Shown: piece by piece, positions 10,600 to 23,380 of the stretch
Position numbering within the stretch: position 1 is the stretch's first letter
Layout of the letters: the number at the start of each line of letters is the position of its first letter
DNA from: Arcuatula senhousia
Lineage: Eukaryota; Mollusca; Bivalvia; Mytilida; Mytilidae
Length of the DNA: 64,000 nucleotides
Assembly (NCBI GenBank): GCA_963971305.1
Contig: OZ020308.1
Coordinates: 39,709,275 to 39,773,274 of the forward strand
Direction of reading: 5' to 3'
The notes under the pieces: generated by a model
What the model was told of the DNA's origin: nothing
Database searches by the model: none
The model's input: the letters and a program-made list of their open reading frames with translations, nothing else
Program-made: the position numbers and the translations under genes

Positions 10600-12070
10600 G
10601 ACAATAATAGAAGTTTTGAATCGCTTCAAATTATTTGTTTGTAAAAGTCTATGGACATATATGGCATGCAGTTAAAAAAATCAATCAAAAATTGAGATTT
10701 TTAACAGATTCAAATTACATGTTTATCCTATCAAACTGGTGGGTCTAAGTCTTGGAATAAAATAAGCAGAATGCAAATAAAAAACTAAAATTATAAATTT
10801 TAAAGGGTTTTAATCTGTCACAGGTCCATAGTTTTGAGAAAAAAATAATAAAAGAGAAATAGAGACAATATTTTTTGTTATATTTGTTCAAATAAACAGA
10901 AATTTATGTCCTGGACACTTATTCACAAAAGTTTGTAAACATAACTTAAGTTGACCTCCCCATATTGTCTATGTTATTTACGCTTAACTTTACGTCTACA
11001 AATATTTGTGAATATCATGACTGGATCTTAATGTTTTCATTAATGGGCAATTAGAATTGACCTAAAGATTTTTATTTTTCTATTGAAGCCAAATTTCTAT
11101 TCACATGTGTGTGCTTTTTAATTTAAAAGAACCCCTGGTCGATCTATTTGAACTCGTGAGTCTCATCATGAATATTTAACCAATTAAGTTTTAAGCTGTA
11201 GCTGTGATTTATTTTCTGTTTTGTAATTCATGTCTTTTTGCATTGTGAATTATTGTTGCTTTTCATTTTAATTAAAGTTGTCCATATGTCTTTAAAATTG
11301 TAAATGTTAAGCCAAAAATTAAGATTACATTTGTCCAAAATTCTCTCTTATTAAACAAAAAGTTTAAAATATATTTCTAGCTTATGCATTTATATCCATA
11401 GGTAAAGAAACTTTTTAGATAAGTCCTTCCTTTTGGGTTCCTTGCAGACTATTAGATAGGTATATTTAGTGACACATATCAAAACACATAAAAACCCTAA
11501 GGCCAATAATAATATATTGTTTGTTTCCCATCCCGAGACTTGCCCAGTCGAAAAGACCTGTATCCAAAAAAATTTATTTCCGTATTTAGAACAAAATTTC
11601 ATATCGTTATTTTTGGTGCTTTTTTGGCGATTTCTCCAACAAAATATTACTTTTGAAAAAAAAAAATTTGATTTACCTACTTCTACCTATTACCTGTCGG
11701 CGAAAGGAAAGAAATATTATTATATTGTTGGCCTAAACACCAAAAAACTTTCAGAAGCTTAAGAGTCTTTAAAGACATCATTTTGTAAATGCACCCGTCC
11801 TGCTTCAGTATTTGAAAATAAGTAAATACTTGTTAATATGCTGTTTACTCTGGTATATAGAAAATTTAGGATTGGGATTGTTTCCTTGAAATTATCATGT
11901 TAATAATGTAGAAACTATCCACTATTTCAATAATTTATTTATCTAATTCTTAAGATGTATCATCTTATTAAATATTATTTATTCTACAATAATAAAAATC
12001 ACTGTTTCAAATACGAAATAAAGAGTTTGTTTTCTGCTAAAAAAAAGTTGATATTTTGAAGTATTTCAAA
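10600..12070. other. Intergenic sequence, nothing recognised
   Basis: AT-rich, with only short chance open frames on both strands (the longest, 11469-11762, has no recognisable motif). It probably includes the 3' UTR of the BACURD-like gene. Confidence 0.4.
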
Positions 12071-12074
12071 TGTC

Positions 12075-13141
12075 CTGCCCTTTCGGACTTTTGACATTCG
12101 GATACCCCATTGGTACCTCTGCTTCTTTCATTCCACTGGGTCGATATCTCTGCTGGTGAACAAATTGTCCCCGAGGATTTCACCAGCCCAGTAGCTTCAA
12201 TGCAATGTTAACGAGACACCAAAAAAGGATACTGGCTCAGGCGTCGCCCAGTATAAAAAGGCCTGAACTTAACGACACTACGGACACGGCGTCGTTTCGT
12301 AGTACAGGTGTCCAAAATACACCAATTTTGTCAAAGACATCATATACCCAGTCTGCGAGTCCACAATACCAATATAAAAACTTTGAGTTATATTGATGAT
12401 GTCCTTTCACTAAACAATTCTCGATTTGGTGACTTTCTCCATCTCATATATCCACAGGAGCTTGAGATAAAGGACACAACGGATTCTAGGAAGTCTGCTT
12501 CATATTTAGATCTACATCTCGAAATTGACTCTCAAGGAAGACTTTCAACAAGGCTCTATGACAAACGTGATGACTTCAACTTTCCAATCGTCAACTTCCC
12601 CTTCTTGTGTAGCAATATTCCGTCAGCTCCAGCTTATGGAGTTTACGTATCTCAATTGATTCGTTACTCCAGAGCGTGCGGGACTTACATCGATTTCCTT
12701 AGCAGAGCGACACGTCTGACGCAAAAATTGCTCACACAGGGTTATGTTGCTCCTGGGTTGCTGTCTTCACTCAAGAAATTTTACGGAAGACATCATACAC
12801 TTATAGACAAATATGGGATTTCGATCTCTCAGATGAGTGCAGATGTTGGTTTGTCATAGTGTGTTGTTTTGTCTTCCTTTACTGGATTTGACACGCTGAA
12901 TGGACTATTGGCAACGCGACGGGTGTGCTATAGCAAGCAGGAACTGCTTACTCTTCCGGAGCACCTGAGTTCACTCTTGTTTCGACTGGAGTTCGCGTTG
13001 TTGATTGATATTCAGTTGTTTTGTGTTTCCATGTTTTACGTGTTGTCTGTTTTTGTCCCGTTCTTGTTTGTGTTTACTGGTTTGGTCTCTGCCCTTTCGG
13101 ACTTTTGACATTCGGATACCCCATTGGTACCTCTGCTTCTT
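12075..13141 (+). mobile_element. Penelope-like retroelement remnant bounded by identical 53-bp direct repeats
   Basis: The 53 bp at 12075-12127 (CTGCCCTTTCGGACTTTTGA ... CTCTGCTTCTT) is repeated without a mismatch at 13089-13141. Between them are a short 5' module (CCACTGGGTCGATATC, CTGCTGGTGA, CCCCGAGGATTTCACCAG), an ORF start and the end of a reverse transcriptase. Head-to-tail terminal repeats of this sort (pLTRs) are typical of Penelope-like elements. Tail-only copies are at 30062-30135 and 46120-46256. Confidence 0.65.
12205..12859 (+). pseudogene. Reverse transcriptase, internally deleted and frameshifted
   Basis: A likely ORF start at 12205 (MLTRHQKRILAQASPS) runs into a second frame from 12308 that carries the RT active-site motif LSYIDDVLSLNN (about 12383 on), then SYLDLHLEID, RDDFNFPIVNFPFL and LIRYSRACGTY, and KKFYGRHH near the end (12859). 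The palm/fingers part before YIDD is gone and the two pieces are in different frames. The YIDDV type with this downstream region fits a Penelope-like/LINE-type RT; family placement is inferred. Confidence 0.75.
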
Positions 13142-13261
13142 CCTGCAGCACCATCTCCCAAAAAAGTTTGAAAATGCTTAAAAAAAAATTATATTTTAGC
13201 TATCACATGATGTCAGCTTTGTAATAAAACATATTACATTTTGCTTTCAGAATTATTAAAC

Positions 13262-13480
13262 ATTCATCCACGGAAACCCAGGGGTTCTTCTCTCGCTTAC
13301 TCATTCATCACCCCTTGGTCATTACACATAAATTACTTTGTTTTCCATAGTTTTGTAACAAGCCTTCTGATTGAATGCAATTAAACATGTTCTATGTTTG
13401 AATTTTTTGAAGTTTAAGATCAGTCTAAGAATGTGCAAACAAACAAAATCATAAGTGATGAATGAGTAAGCAAGAGAAGA
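13262..13480. mobile_element. Second copy of the 9899-10320 MITE, right end lost
   Basis: Begins CATCCACGGAAACCCAGGGG and TTCTTCTCTCGCTTACTC, matching the left arm of 9899-10320, and continues through the interior (AGTTTTGTAACAAGCCTTCT, GAATTTTTTGAAGTTTAAGA). It stops inside the right arm near GAATGAGTAAGCAAGAG. Confidence 0.7.
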
Positions 13481-13489
13481 GTGCATATG

Positions 13490-13765
13490 TCTCCCTTGGA
13501 TGTTTTACCCCCTAACTTTGGAGGGTATATGAATCACCCCCTCCACACATCTCATACATGTAAGGGCAGCTCCTCTAAACTGTTTAATGGATTTAAATGA
13601 AACTTTATAAAAGGAAAGTACATCATAGAGATGTGCATGAAGGAATTTTGTTGCTTCCAGATATCATTCAAATGAGGGAGATACAAGTGATTGGACTAAA
13701 TTTTGGTTCAAGATGAAATGGTGTCCTTTTGTGAGCTCAATCACAGTTTTCCTTGTTCTATATCA
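13490..13765. repeat. Dispersed repeat, copy 2
   Basis: Related to 9284-9640 in several blocks and again adjacent to the MITE, here on the opposite side. No coding potential seen. Confidence 0.5.
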
Positions 13766-14103
13766 ACTGGTCTGGAAATCATATAGTACCTTTATTGTAT
13801 GAATTCTGTTGAAAATTTTAATTGTCATCTAGTCATGTCAACATTTTATCATATTGATAAAATTGCAAGTTGTGAACTCTGTTGTTTCATATCATTGTTA
13901 TAGGTTCCAAATACACTGCCGCTGGCATTGATACTGGCAAAATCAAATAAACAAAACATTGGACAGAGAAATTTGTTATTTAAGATCAATATTCAGAAGA
14001 TGCTTACTAACATGACCATAGTCTTGAAATGTTAGATGATATCACTATTTTATTTACAAAGCTGGACATAATCTTATTGTCTCTGTCTTTTGTTAAATAT
14101 TAA

Positions 14104-14264
14104 GTCCAGGGGGTTCTGGGGGTCGGAACCCCCTTTCCTCCGAAATTTTTAAATTTTTGTGTAGATTTTCAGCAAAATTGGTCTGGAACCCTCCTCCCCC
14201 CATTTGGCCCACAGAACCCAGTATGTGAAACCCCCCCCTTTCGAAAATTTCTGGATCCGCCCCT
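14104..14264 (-). mobile_element. Small element with CAGGGGCGGATCCAG terminus
   Basis: On the minus strand it begins CAGGGGCGGATCCAGAAATT and consists of C/G homopolymer-rich sequence ending near CCCAGAACCCCCTGG. The terminus is that of the elements at 27951 and 28391. The far end is not clearly delimited. Confidence 0.55.
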
Positions 14265-14701
14265 GAAGTCATGAAATAGTGCAACACTTTTGGTGTGATT
14301 AAGTCGTTTATTAAGAACAACATACATGTATATTAAAAGAAATATTGTCTTATCAATAAAATGTTTGAGTCATTTATTTGTTTTTCAATGGTCCGTCAAA
14401 GTTATCGACTGTCCCGAGGGGTTTACTTCCTATATATTGGTATAGGAGTCGTGCGGCAGATTAGGGTAGTAATTATGAAATTTTTTTAGTATTTATTTGA
14501 GGCGCCATTTTTATCTTCTTGTATTAATTTAGGTTATGATATTAATTATGGGTGCAATATAAGTATTAATTCTGGTTTATGAATTCCTGGTAGATTATCT
14601 CTTGACTATACACTTGCATGAGGTGTCAATTTGCTTTAAAATTTCTAGCTCTACCACAATGAGTGCATTTTTGTGGGTAGTATTATAATTCATACTATTT
14701 A
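14265..14701. other. Spacer before the triplicated block
   Basis: Nothing recognised except short AT-rich sequence; GTTTACTTCC and TATATTGGTATAGGAGTC show no match elsewhere in the window. Confidence 0.35.
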
Positions 14702-17080
14702 TTTGGGTATCAAAATCCAGAGAGTTTTAGTATTTATTTTGGTACCATTTTCAGACCTGCTGCTGCATGTCCCTGTACTAAAAATAAGAAAGTAACCCCC
14801 CCTTCCGGGAGACTGACTAATTGTATATCTCATTTCACTTACATGATCATAATGCTTTTCTATTTTCAGTATCATTGAGTTATTTTTTCCCCGTAGCTAA
14901 ATTTTGCAGATTTCTTAAGATATCGAAAATCTTTAGCGGAATTCAATTTAAGTGATTACTTATTTGCAAGCATATACTGCACATATAATATTTACAGATC
15001 TGATTTTTGCGCGCTTTATTTTAGCGAAAAAAGCTAAATTAGATACCCGTGAAAAAACAACTTATAGGGTATGAGATTTTCTTTTGTCTGAAGACTAACT
15101 TGCTGAGCCTCAAAATGTGCTTCATGCAAAAATATATGACTTAGTTCAGTGTTTTTGTTGCTCACAGTAATCATGCTTTTTGAGCTCACATGGCCTTTGC
15201 TTATGCCAACACTAAGACTATGTATCCATCGTTGTCAGTATCTGTATCTTCCTCTCTGAAACCACTGATATTTTGACTGAAACTTTCCAGAAATGATATA
15301 CATTTATAACATGTTGGCAGCAACGATTCTTATTTTGAAAAGATTCCATAATTAACATGGCCGTTGTTACTAAAAAGTGAAAAAAGGTAAAATCACTTAA
15401 AATGGTTTATAACAACTGTAACAGACAGAAAAAGATGATCTGAAGGCTGTTAAGAATCAAAAGCTCTACAAAGTCTCAATTGGGTCAAAGATGACAGATG
15501 ACCCCCTTATATTGGTTATGGCCTTTTAAAGGTCAAAATAGCATTTTATGCTCACCTGACCCGAAAGGTCAAGTAAGCTATTGTCATGCGTCCGTCGTCC
15601 GTCCGTTACTTTTTAGCTCACCTGACCCGAAGCTATTGTCATCGTTAAGCGTCCGTCGTCCGTCGTCCGTCCGTCCGTTAACTTTTCTTCAAACATCTTC
15701 TTCTCTGAAACTGATGGGATTGCTTTGAAACTTTGTACACTTGATCTTTAGGATGTCCTTTACCAAGTTTGTGAAATTTGTGAACGTCGACCAACCATCA
15801 TGGCCGCCGTTACTAAAAATAGAAAAGGGGGGTCAGACCATAGTTTTTAGCTTATAGCTCAAAAAGTATAAGAGATAAAGTAAATCCGAAGCAACCTTCC
15901 TTCTTCAGCATCAAAAGCTCTACCAAATTCTCCATTGAGTCAAAGTTGTGGGATGACTCCTTATAGGAGTTATTTCCCCTTAATCGTCAAAATTGACCAT
16001 TTTCACAGTTTTTGGACTTTATCTTGAAAACTGTAAGTGCTAGAGGAAAAGTTAGCATTGCAATATTGTTCAGCTTATTGAGATCTACAAAAATGATTCA
16101 GGGTCAAAATTGTCAAATCAACCGTTTAAGAGTTATCTCCCTCTAACTGATTTTTCTATCAATTTTAACTGATTTTTAAAAATCTTCTTCTCTGAAAGCA
16201 CTGATGGGATTGCTTTGAAAAATTGTACGCTTGATCTTTAGGATGTCCTCTACCAAGTTTGTGAAATTTGTGAACGTCAACCAACCAACATGGCCACCGT
16301 TACTAAAAATAGAACAGGGGGGGTCAGATCATAGTTTTTAGCTTATAGCTCAAAAAGTTTAAGAGATAGCGAAAATCCGAAGCAACCTACCACCTTCACA
16401 AAACTCTCCATTGTGTCAACAAAGATGTGGGACGACTCTTTATAGGAGTTATTTCCCTTTAATCGTCAAAATTGACCATTTTCACAGTTTTTGGAGTTTA
16501 TCTTAAAAGCCATAAGAGCTAGAGGAACAGTTAGCATTGCAAAATAGTTCAGCTCATGAAGATCTACAAAAATGATTTCAGGGTCTAAATTGTCAGATCA
16601 TCCTTTGCAGAGTTACCCCCCATTAAGTGTGTTCAATCAGTTTTAACTTTTTTTTCAAATGGAAAGCTGTGTAACTTTGTATTCTTGATCTTAAAAGTGT
16701 TTTCTATCCTGACTAGTTTCTTTAATGTTACTTACCAAGTACATGTAGACAATGTTGCACACTAGGTAAGAGGCTTTAGTATAAGAGATCAGGTGAGCGA
16801 TTCAGGCTCCTGGGAGCCTCTAGTTTAAAAGATCTTCTTGTCTGAAACCACTTAGGTAATTTTTCGAAACTTGGTTTATTGGAGTATTAATCAGGGTATG
16901 ATGTTTAAAAATTGTGTTCGGCTTTATGATTTGTCAACAAACATGGCGGCTGTTACTAAAAATACAACATGGGTAAAATCACATTCAAAGGCCTATAACT
17001 TGAAACTAGTACAGATAGAAAAAATCTGAAGGATCCCAGGCTCTTCAAAATCAAAAGCTCTACTAAAGACTCCATATATA
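14702..17080 (+). repeat. 2.37-kb tandem block, copy 1
   Basis: Begins TTTGGGTATCAAAATCCAGA. The same phrase opens copies 2 and 3 at 17081 and 19446 (spacing 2,379 and 2,365). The block is an old Helentron-like body into which a younger copy (15549-16823) inserted before the block was multiplied. Its first 100 bases differ slightly from copies 2 and 3 (TTTGGTACCATTTTC against TTGGGTACCATATTC). Confidence 0.9.
15549..16823 (+). mobile_element. Helentron-like element in block copy 1
   Basis: 5' end GCTCACCTGACCCGAAAGGT with a second nested 5' terminus at about 15614; 3' end TCAGGTGAGCGATTCAGG, hairpin AGGCTCCTGGGAGCCT and CTAG at 16820-16823. Contains two ~550-bp internal units starting CTTCTTCTCTGAAA and a CGTCCGTCGTCC tract after the 5' hairpin. 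Confidence 0.75.
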
Positions 17081-19445
17081 TTTGGGTATCAAAATCCAGA
17101 GAGTTTTAGTATTTATTTGGGTACCATATTCAGACCTGCTGCTGCATGTCCCTGTACTAAAAATAAGAAAGTACCCCCCCCCTTCCGGGAGACTGACTTA
17201 TTGTATATCTCATTTCACTTACATGATCATAATGCTTTTCTAATTTCAGTATCATTGAGTTGTTTTTTTGCCGTAGCTAAATTTTGCAGATTTCTTAAGA
17301 TATCGAAAATCTTTAGCGGAATTCAATTTTAGTGATTACTTATTTGCAAGCATATATATACTGCACATATAATATTTACAGATCTGATTTTTGCGCGCTT
17401 TATCTTAGCGAAAAAAGCTAAATTAGATACCCGTGAAAAAACAACTTATAGGGTATGAGATTTTCTTTTGTCTGAAGACTAACTTGCTGAGCCTCAAAAT
17501 GTGCTTCATGCAAAAATATATGACTTAGTTCAGTGTTTTTGTTGCTCACAGTAATCATGCTTTTTGAGCTCACATGGCCTTTGCTTATGCCAACACTAAG
17601 ACTATGTATCCATCGTTGTCAGTATCTGTATCTTCCTCTCTGAAACCACTGATATTTTGACTGAAACTTTCCAGAAATGATATACATTTATAACATGTTG
17701 GCAGCAACGATTCTTATTTTGAAAAGATTCCATAATTAACATGGCCGTTGTTACTAAAAAGTGAAAAAAGGTAAAATCACTTAAAATGGTTTATAACAAC
17801 TGTAACAGACAGAAAAAGATGATCTGAAGGCTGTTAAGAATCAAAAGCTCTACAAAGTCTCAATTGGGTCAAAGATGACAGATGACCCCCTTATATTGGT
17901 TATGGCCTTTTAAAGGTCAAAATAGCATTTTATGCTCACCTGACCCGAAAGGTCAAGTAAGCTATTGTCATGCGTCCGTCGTCCGTCCGTTACTGTCATC
18001 GTTAAGCGTCCGTCGTCCGTCCGTCCGTTAACTTTTCTTCAAACATCTTCTTCTCTGAAACCACTGATGGGATTGCTTTGAAACTTTGTACACTTGATCT
18101 TTAGGATGTCCTTTACCATGTTTGTGAAATTTGTGAACGTCGACCAACCATCATGGCCGCCGTTACTAAAAATAGAAAAGGGGGGTCAGACCATAGTTTT
18201 TTAGCTTATAGCTCAAAAAGTATAAGAGATAAAGTAAATCCGAAGCAACCTTCCATCTTCAGCATCAAAAGCTCTACAAAACTCTCCATTGAGTCAAAGT
18301 TGTGGGATGACTCCTAATTGGTGTTATTTTCCCTTAATCGTCAAAATTGACCATTTTCACAGTTTTTGGACTTAAAATATATCTTGAAAACTGTAAGTGC
18401 TAGAGGAAAAGTTAGCATTGCAATATTGTTCAGCTTATTGAGATCTACAAAAATGATTCAGGGTCAAAATTGTCAGATCAACCGTTTAAGAGTTATCCCC
18501 CTCTAACTGATTTTTCTATCAATTTTAACTGATTTTTAAAAACCTTCTTCTCTGAAAGCACCGATCGGATTGCTATGAAAAATTGTACGCTTGATCTTTA
18601 GGATGTCCTCTACCAAGTTTGTGAAATTTGTGAACGTCAACCAACCAACATGGCCACCGTTACTAAAAATAGAACAGGGGGGGGGGGGTCAGACCATAGT
18701 TTTTAGCTTATAGCTCAAAAAGTTTAAGAGATAGCGAAAATCCGAAGCAACCTACCACCTTCACAAAACTCTCCATTGTGTCAACAAAGATGTGGGACGA
18801 CTCTTTATAGGAGTTATTTCCCTTTAATCGTCAAAATTGACCATTTTCACAGTTTTTGGAGTTTATCTTAAAAGCCATAAGAGCTAGAGGAATAGTTAGC
18901 ATTGCAAAATAGTTCAGCTCATGAAGATCTACAAAAATGATTTCAGGGTCTAAATTGTCAGATCATCCTTTGCAGAGTTACCCCCCATTAAGTGTGTTCA
19001 ATCAGTTTTAACTTTTTTTTCAAATGGAAAGCTGTGTAACTTTGTATTCTTGATCTTAAAAGTGTTTTCTATCCTGACTAGTTTCTTTAATGTTACTTAC
19101 CAAGTACATGTAGACAATGTTGCACACTAGGTAAGAGGCTTTAGTATAAGAGATCAGGTGAGCGATTCAGGCTCCTGGGAGCCTCTAGTTTAAAAGATCT
19201 TCTTGTCTGAAACCACTTAGGTAATTTTTCGAAACTTGGTTTATTGGAGTATTAATCAGGGTATGATGTTTAAAAATTGTGTTCGGCTTTATGATTTGTC
19301 AACAAACATGGCGGCTGTTACTAAAAATACAACATGGGTAAAATCACATTCAAAGGCCTATAACTTGAAACTAGTACAGATAGAAAAAATCTGAAGGATC
19401 CCAGGCTCTTCAAAATCAAAAGCTCTACTAAAGACTCCATATATA
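17081..19445 (+). repeat. 2.37-kb tandem block, copy 2
   Basis: Nearly identical to copies 1 and 3. It lacks about 40 bp near 17990 that both other copies carry (a second TTTTTAGCTCACCTGACCCG) and has a longer G run near 18670. Confidence 0.9.
17934..19188 (+). mobile_element. Helentron-like element in block copy 2
   Basis: Same termini as the copy at 15549 (3' CTAG at 19185-19188) but with only one 5' terminus. Non-coding. Confidence 0.75.
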
Positions 19446-21828
19446 TTTGGGTATCAAAATCCAGAGAGTTTTAGTATTTATTTGGGTACCATATTCAGAC
19501 CTGCTGCTGCATGTCCCTGTACTAAAAATAAGAAAGTACCCCCCCCCTTCCGGGAGACTGACTTATTGTATATCTCATTTCACTTACATGATCATAATGC
19601 TTTTCTAATTTCAGTATCATTGAGTTGTTTTTTTGCCGTAGCTAAATTTTGCAGATTTCTTAAGATATCGAAAATCTTTAGCGGAATTCAATTTTAGTGA
19701 TTACTTATTTGCAAGCATATATATACTGCACATATAATATTTACAGATCTGATTTTTGCGCGCTTTATCTTAGCGAAAAAAGCTAAATTAGATACCCGTG
19801 AAAAAACAACTTATAGGGTATGAGATTTTCTTTTGTCTGAAGACTAACTTGCTGAGCCTCAAAATGTGCTTCATGCAAAAATATATGACTTAGTTCAGTG
19901 TTTTTGTTGCTCACAGTAATCATGCTTTTTGAGCTCACATGGCCTTTGCTTATGCCAACACTAAGACTATGTATCCATCGTTGTCAGTATCTGTATCTTC
20001 CTCTCTGAAACCACTGATATTTTGACTGAAACTTTCCAGAAATGATATACATTTATAACATGTTGGCAGCAACGATTCTTATTTTGAAAAGATTCCATAA
20101 TTAACATGGCCGTTGTTACTAAAAAGTGAAAAAAGGTAAAATCACTTAAAATGGTTTATAACAACTGTAACAGACAGAAAAAGATGATCTGAAGGCTGTT
20201 AAGAATCAAAAGCTCTACAAAGTCTCAATTGGGTCAAAGATGACAGATGACCCCCTTATATTGGTTATGGCCTTTTAAAGGTCAAAATAGCATTTTATGC
20301 TCACCTGACCCGAAAGGTCAAGTAAGCTATTGTCATGCGTCCGTCGTCCGTCCGTTACTTTTTAGCTCACCTGACCCGAAGCTATTGTCATCGTTAAGCG
20401 TCCGTCGTCCGTCGTCCGTCCGTCCGTTAACTTTTCTTCAAACATCTTCTTCTCTGAAACTGATGGGATTGCTTTGAAACTTTGTACACTTGATCTTTAG
20501 GATGTCCTTTACCAAGTTTGTGAAATTTGTGAACGTCGACCAACCATCATGGCCGCCGTTACTAAAAATAGAAAAGGGGGGTCAGACCATAGTTTTTAGC
20601 TTATAGCTCAAAAAGTATAAGAGATAAAGTAAATCCGAAGCAACCTTCCTTCTTCAGCATCAAAAGCTCTACCAAATTCTCCATTGAGTCAAAGTTGTGG
20701 GATGACTCCTTATAGGAGTTATTTCCCCTTAATCGTCAAAATTGACCATTTTCACAGTTTTTGGACTTTATCTTGAAAACTGTAAGTGCTAGAGGAAAAG
20801 TTAGCATTGCAATATTGTTCAGCTTATTGAGATCTACAAAAATGATTCAGGGTCAAAATTGTCAAATCAACCGTTTAAGAGTTATCTCCCTCTAACTGAT
20901 TTTTCTATCAATTTTAACTGATTTTTAAAAATCTTCTTCTCTGAAAGCACTGATGGGATTGCTTTGAAAAATTGTACGCTTGATCTTTAGGATGTCCTCT
21001 ACCAAGTTTGTGAAATTTGTGAACGTCAACCAACCAACATGGCCACCGTTACTAAAAATAGAACAGGGGGGGTCAGACCATAGTTTTTAGCTTATAGCTC
21101 AAAAAGTTTAAGAGATAGCGAAAATCCGAAGCAACCTACCACCTTCAGCATCAAAAGCTCTACAAAACTCTCCATTGTGTCAAAGATGTGGGACGACTTT
21201 TTATAGGAGTTATTTCCCTTTAATCGTCAAAATTGACCATTTTCACAGTTTTTGGAGTTTATCTTAAAAGCCATAAGAGCTAGAGGAATAGTTAGCATTG
21301 CAAAATAGTTCAGCTCTTGAAGATCTACAAAAATGATTTCAGGGTCTAAATTGTCATATCATCCTTTGAAGAGTTACCCCCCTTTAAGTGTGTTCAATCA
21401 GTTTTAACTTTTTTTTCAAATGGAAAGCTGTGTAACTTTGTATTCTTGATCTTAAAAGTGTTTTCTATCCTGACTAGTTTCTTTAATGTTACTTACCAAG
21501 TACATGTAGACAATGTTGCACACTAGGTAAGAGGCTTTAGTATAAGAGATCAGGTGAGCGATTCAGGCTCCTGGGAGCCTCTAGTTTAAAAGATCCTCTT
21601 GTCTGAAACCACTTAGGTAATTTTTCGAAACTTGGTTTATTGGAGTATTAATCAGGGTATGATGTTTAAAAATTGTGTTCGGCTTTATGATTTGTCAACA
21701 AACATGGCGGCTGTTACTAAAAATACAACATGGGTAAAATCACATTCAAAGGCTTATAACTTGAAACTAGTACAGATAGAAAAAATCTGAAGGATCCCAG
21801 GCTCTTCAAAATCAAAAGCTCTACTGAA
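19446..21828 (+). repeat. 2.37-kb tandem block, copy 3
   Basis: Its first part equals copy 2 (same 71-codon chance frame at 17117 and 19482) and its middle equals copy 1 (same 76-codon chance frame at 15498 and 20247). The part near 21150 keeps GCATCAAAAGCTCTAC, which copies 1 and 2 lack. It is a mosaic expected from unequal exchange or gene conversion. Confidence 0.9.
20299..21584 (+). mobile_element. Helentron-like element in block copy 3
   Basis: Same as the 15549 copy, including the nested second 5' terminus near 20363; 3' CTAG at 21581-21584. Non-coding. Confidence 0.75.
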
Positions 21829-22254
21829 GACTCCATCATAGTATTTTTTTCATGTTTTTGGTCTATTTCAGAAAGAGAAAAACTGTTGCTTCATTAAACT
21901 TTTAGATCATTGGGCTGTACAAAAGTCTCCATTGGATCGATGTTGTCAATTTACTCTTTAGAGGGGATCCGGTCCTTCTAAGGTGAAAAATTGCAATAAA
22001 GTGTTTATTCATGATTTTGGCCCATATAATGAATACTATTGCAGTAAGAGAAAAGCTGTTGCCTGCTTAAACCTTTAGCCCATTTAGCTCTACAAAAGTA
22101 TATAATGAAAACTCTAATGCAGATCTAGATAAGCTATTGCTCTCTTAATCTATTAATTCCTTAAGTTGGGTCGTATTTGTCAAATGATCACTTTTAGGGG
22201 TTAGACCTTATGGATAAAGATCAGATGAGAGATTAAGGCCCCTGGGAGCCTCTT
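21829..22254 (+). mobile_element. Older Helentron-like body and 3' end
   Basis: Degraded internal sequence (CTACAAAAGTCTCCATTGG-type phrases) ending with GATCAGATGAGAGATTAAGG, hairpin CCCCTGGGAGCCT and CTTG at 22254. It is probably the original 3' end of the old element that was interrupted and triplicated upstream. Confidence 0.5.
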
Positions 22255-22385
22255 GTCCATAGACTAGAAAATATATAGAAACAAAACCATGTTTTTCGTA
22301 GTGTAACCATGAACCCTAAACCTTCAGCGGTGTGCAAAAGTCTCCATTTGGTCGAAGATGTCCGATGTCCCCTTACATGGTTTTT

Positions 22386-23380
22386 AGCTCACCTGAAGGG
22401 TCAGGTGAGCTATTGTCATCGTTAGGCGTCCGTCGTCCGTCGTCTGTCGTCTATCCGTCGTCCGTAAACTTTTCTTCAAAGATCTTCTTCTCTGAAACCA
22501 CTGAAGGGATTGCATTGATACTTTATATACTTGATCCTTAGGATGTCCTCTACCAAGTTTGTGAATTATATACACGTCAACCAACAAACATGGCCGCCAT
22601 TGCTAAAAATAGAACAGGGGGGGTCAGACCATTGTTTTTGGCTTGACAACTCGAAAAGTATAAGAGATAGAGAAAATCCGAAGCAACCGTTTTTGTTCAG
22701 CATCAAAAGCTCTACAAATCTCTCCATAGAGTCGAAGTTGTGAAACAACTCCTTATAGGAGTTATTGCCCTTTAATCATCAAAATTCACCAATTTTGCAG
22801 TTTTTGGACTATATCTTGAAAACCGTTAGAGCTAGAGGAAAAGTTAGCATTGCAGAATTGTTAAGCTCATTGAGATCTACAAAAATGATTTCAGGGTCAA
22901 AATTGTCAGATCAGCCGTTTGAGAGTTATTCCCTTTAAACTGTTTTTTTCCATTAATTTTAACTGATTTTCAAAAATCTTCTTCTCTGAAACCACTGAAG
23001 GGATTGCATTGATACTTGGTATACTTGATCTTGAGGACGTCTTCTACCAAGTTTGTGAATTATATACACGTCGACCAACCAAATGGCTGCCATTGCTAAA
23101 AATAGAACAGGGGGTCAGACCATTGTTTTTGGCTTATAACTTGAAAAGTATAAGAGATAGAGAAAATCCGAAGCAACTTTTCTTGTTCAGCATCAAAAGG
23201 TCCTTATAGGAGTTATTGCCCTTTAACTGTTTTTTTCTATTAATTTAAAAGATTTCCAAAAATCTCTGAAACAACTGAAAGGATTGTTTTGCAACTTTGT
23301 ATACTTGAAAGTTTGTGAAATTTATTCAAACTTTGGCATAAGAGATCAGGTGAGCGATTCAGGCTCCTGGAAGCCTCTAG
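22386..23380 (+). mobile_element. Helentron-like element
   Basis: 5' AGCTCACCTGAAGGGTCAGG (shortened hairpin), CGTCCGTCGTCCGTCG tract, two internal CTTCTCTGAAACCACTGAAG units (22487, 22981), and 3' GATCAGGTGAGCGATTCAGG with CTAG at 23377-23380. Confidence 0.75.

Noticed and set aside
11469..11762. 97-codon open frame on the + strand
   Set aside because: Low-complexity Lys/Phe-rich translation with no motif or splice support.
15498..15728. 76-codon frame repeated exactly at 20247-20477
   Set aside because: The identity comes from the tandem block; the frame runs across the CGTCCGTCGTCC tract and the element's 5' end.
17117..17332. 71-codon frame repeated at 19482-19697
   Set aside because: Duplicated only because the whole 2.37-kb block is duplicated; no domain, and copy 1 disrupts it.
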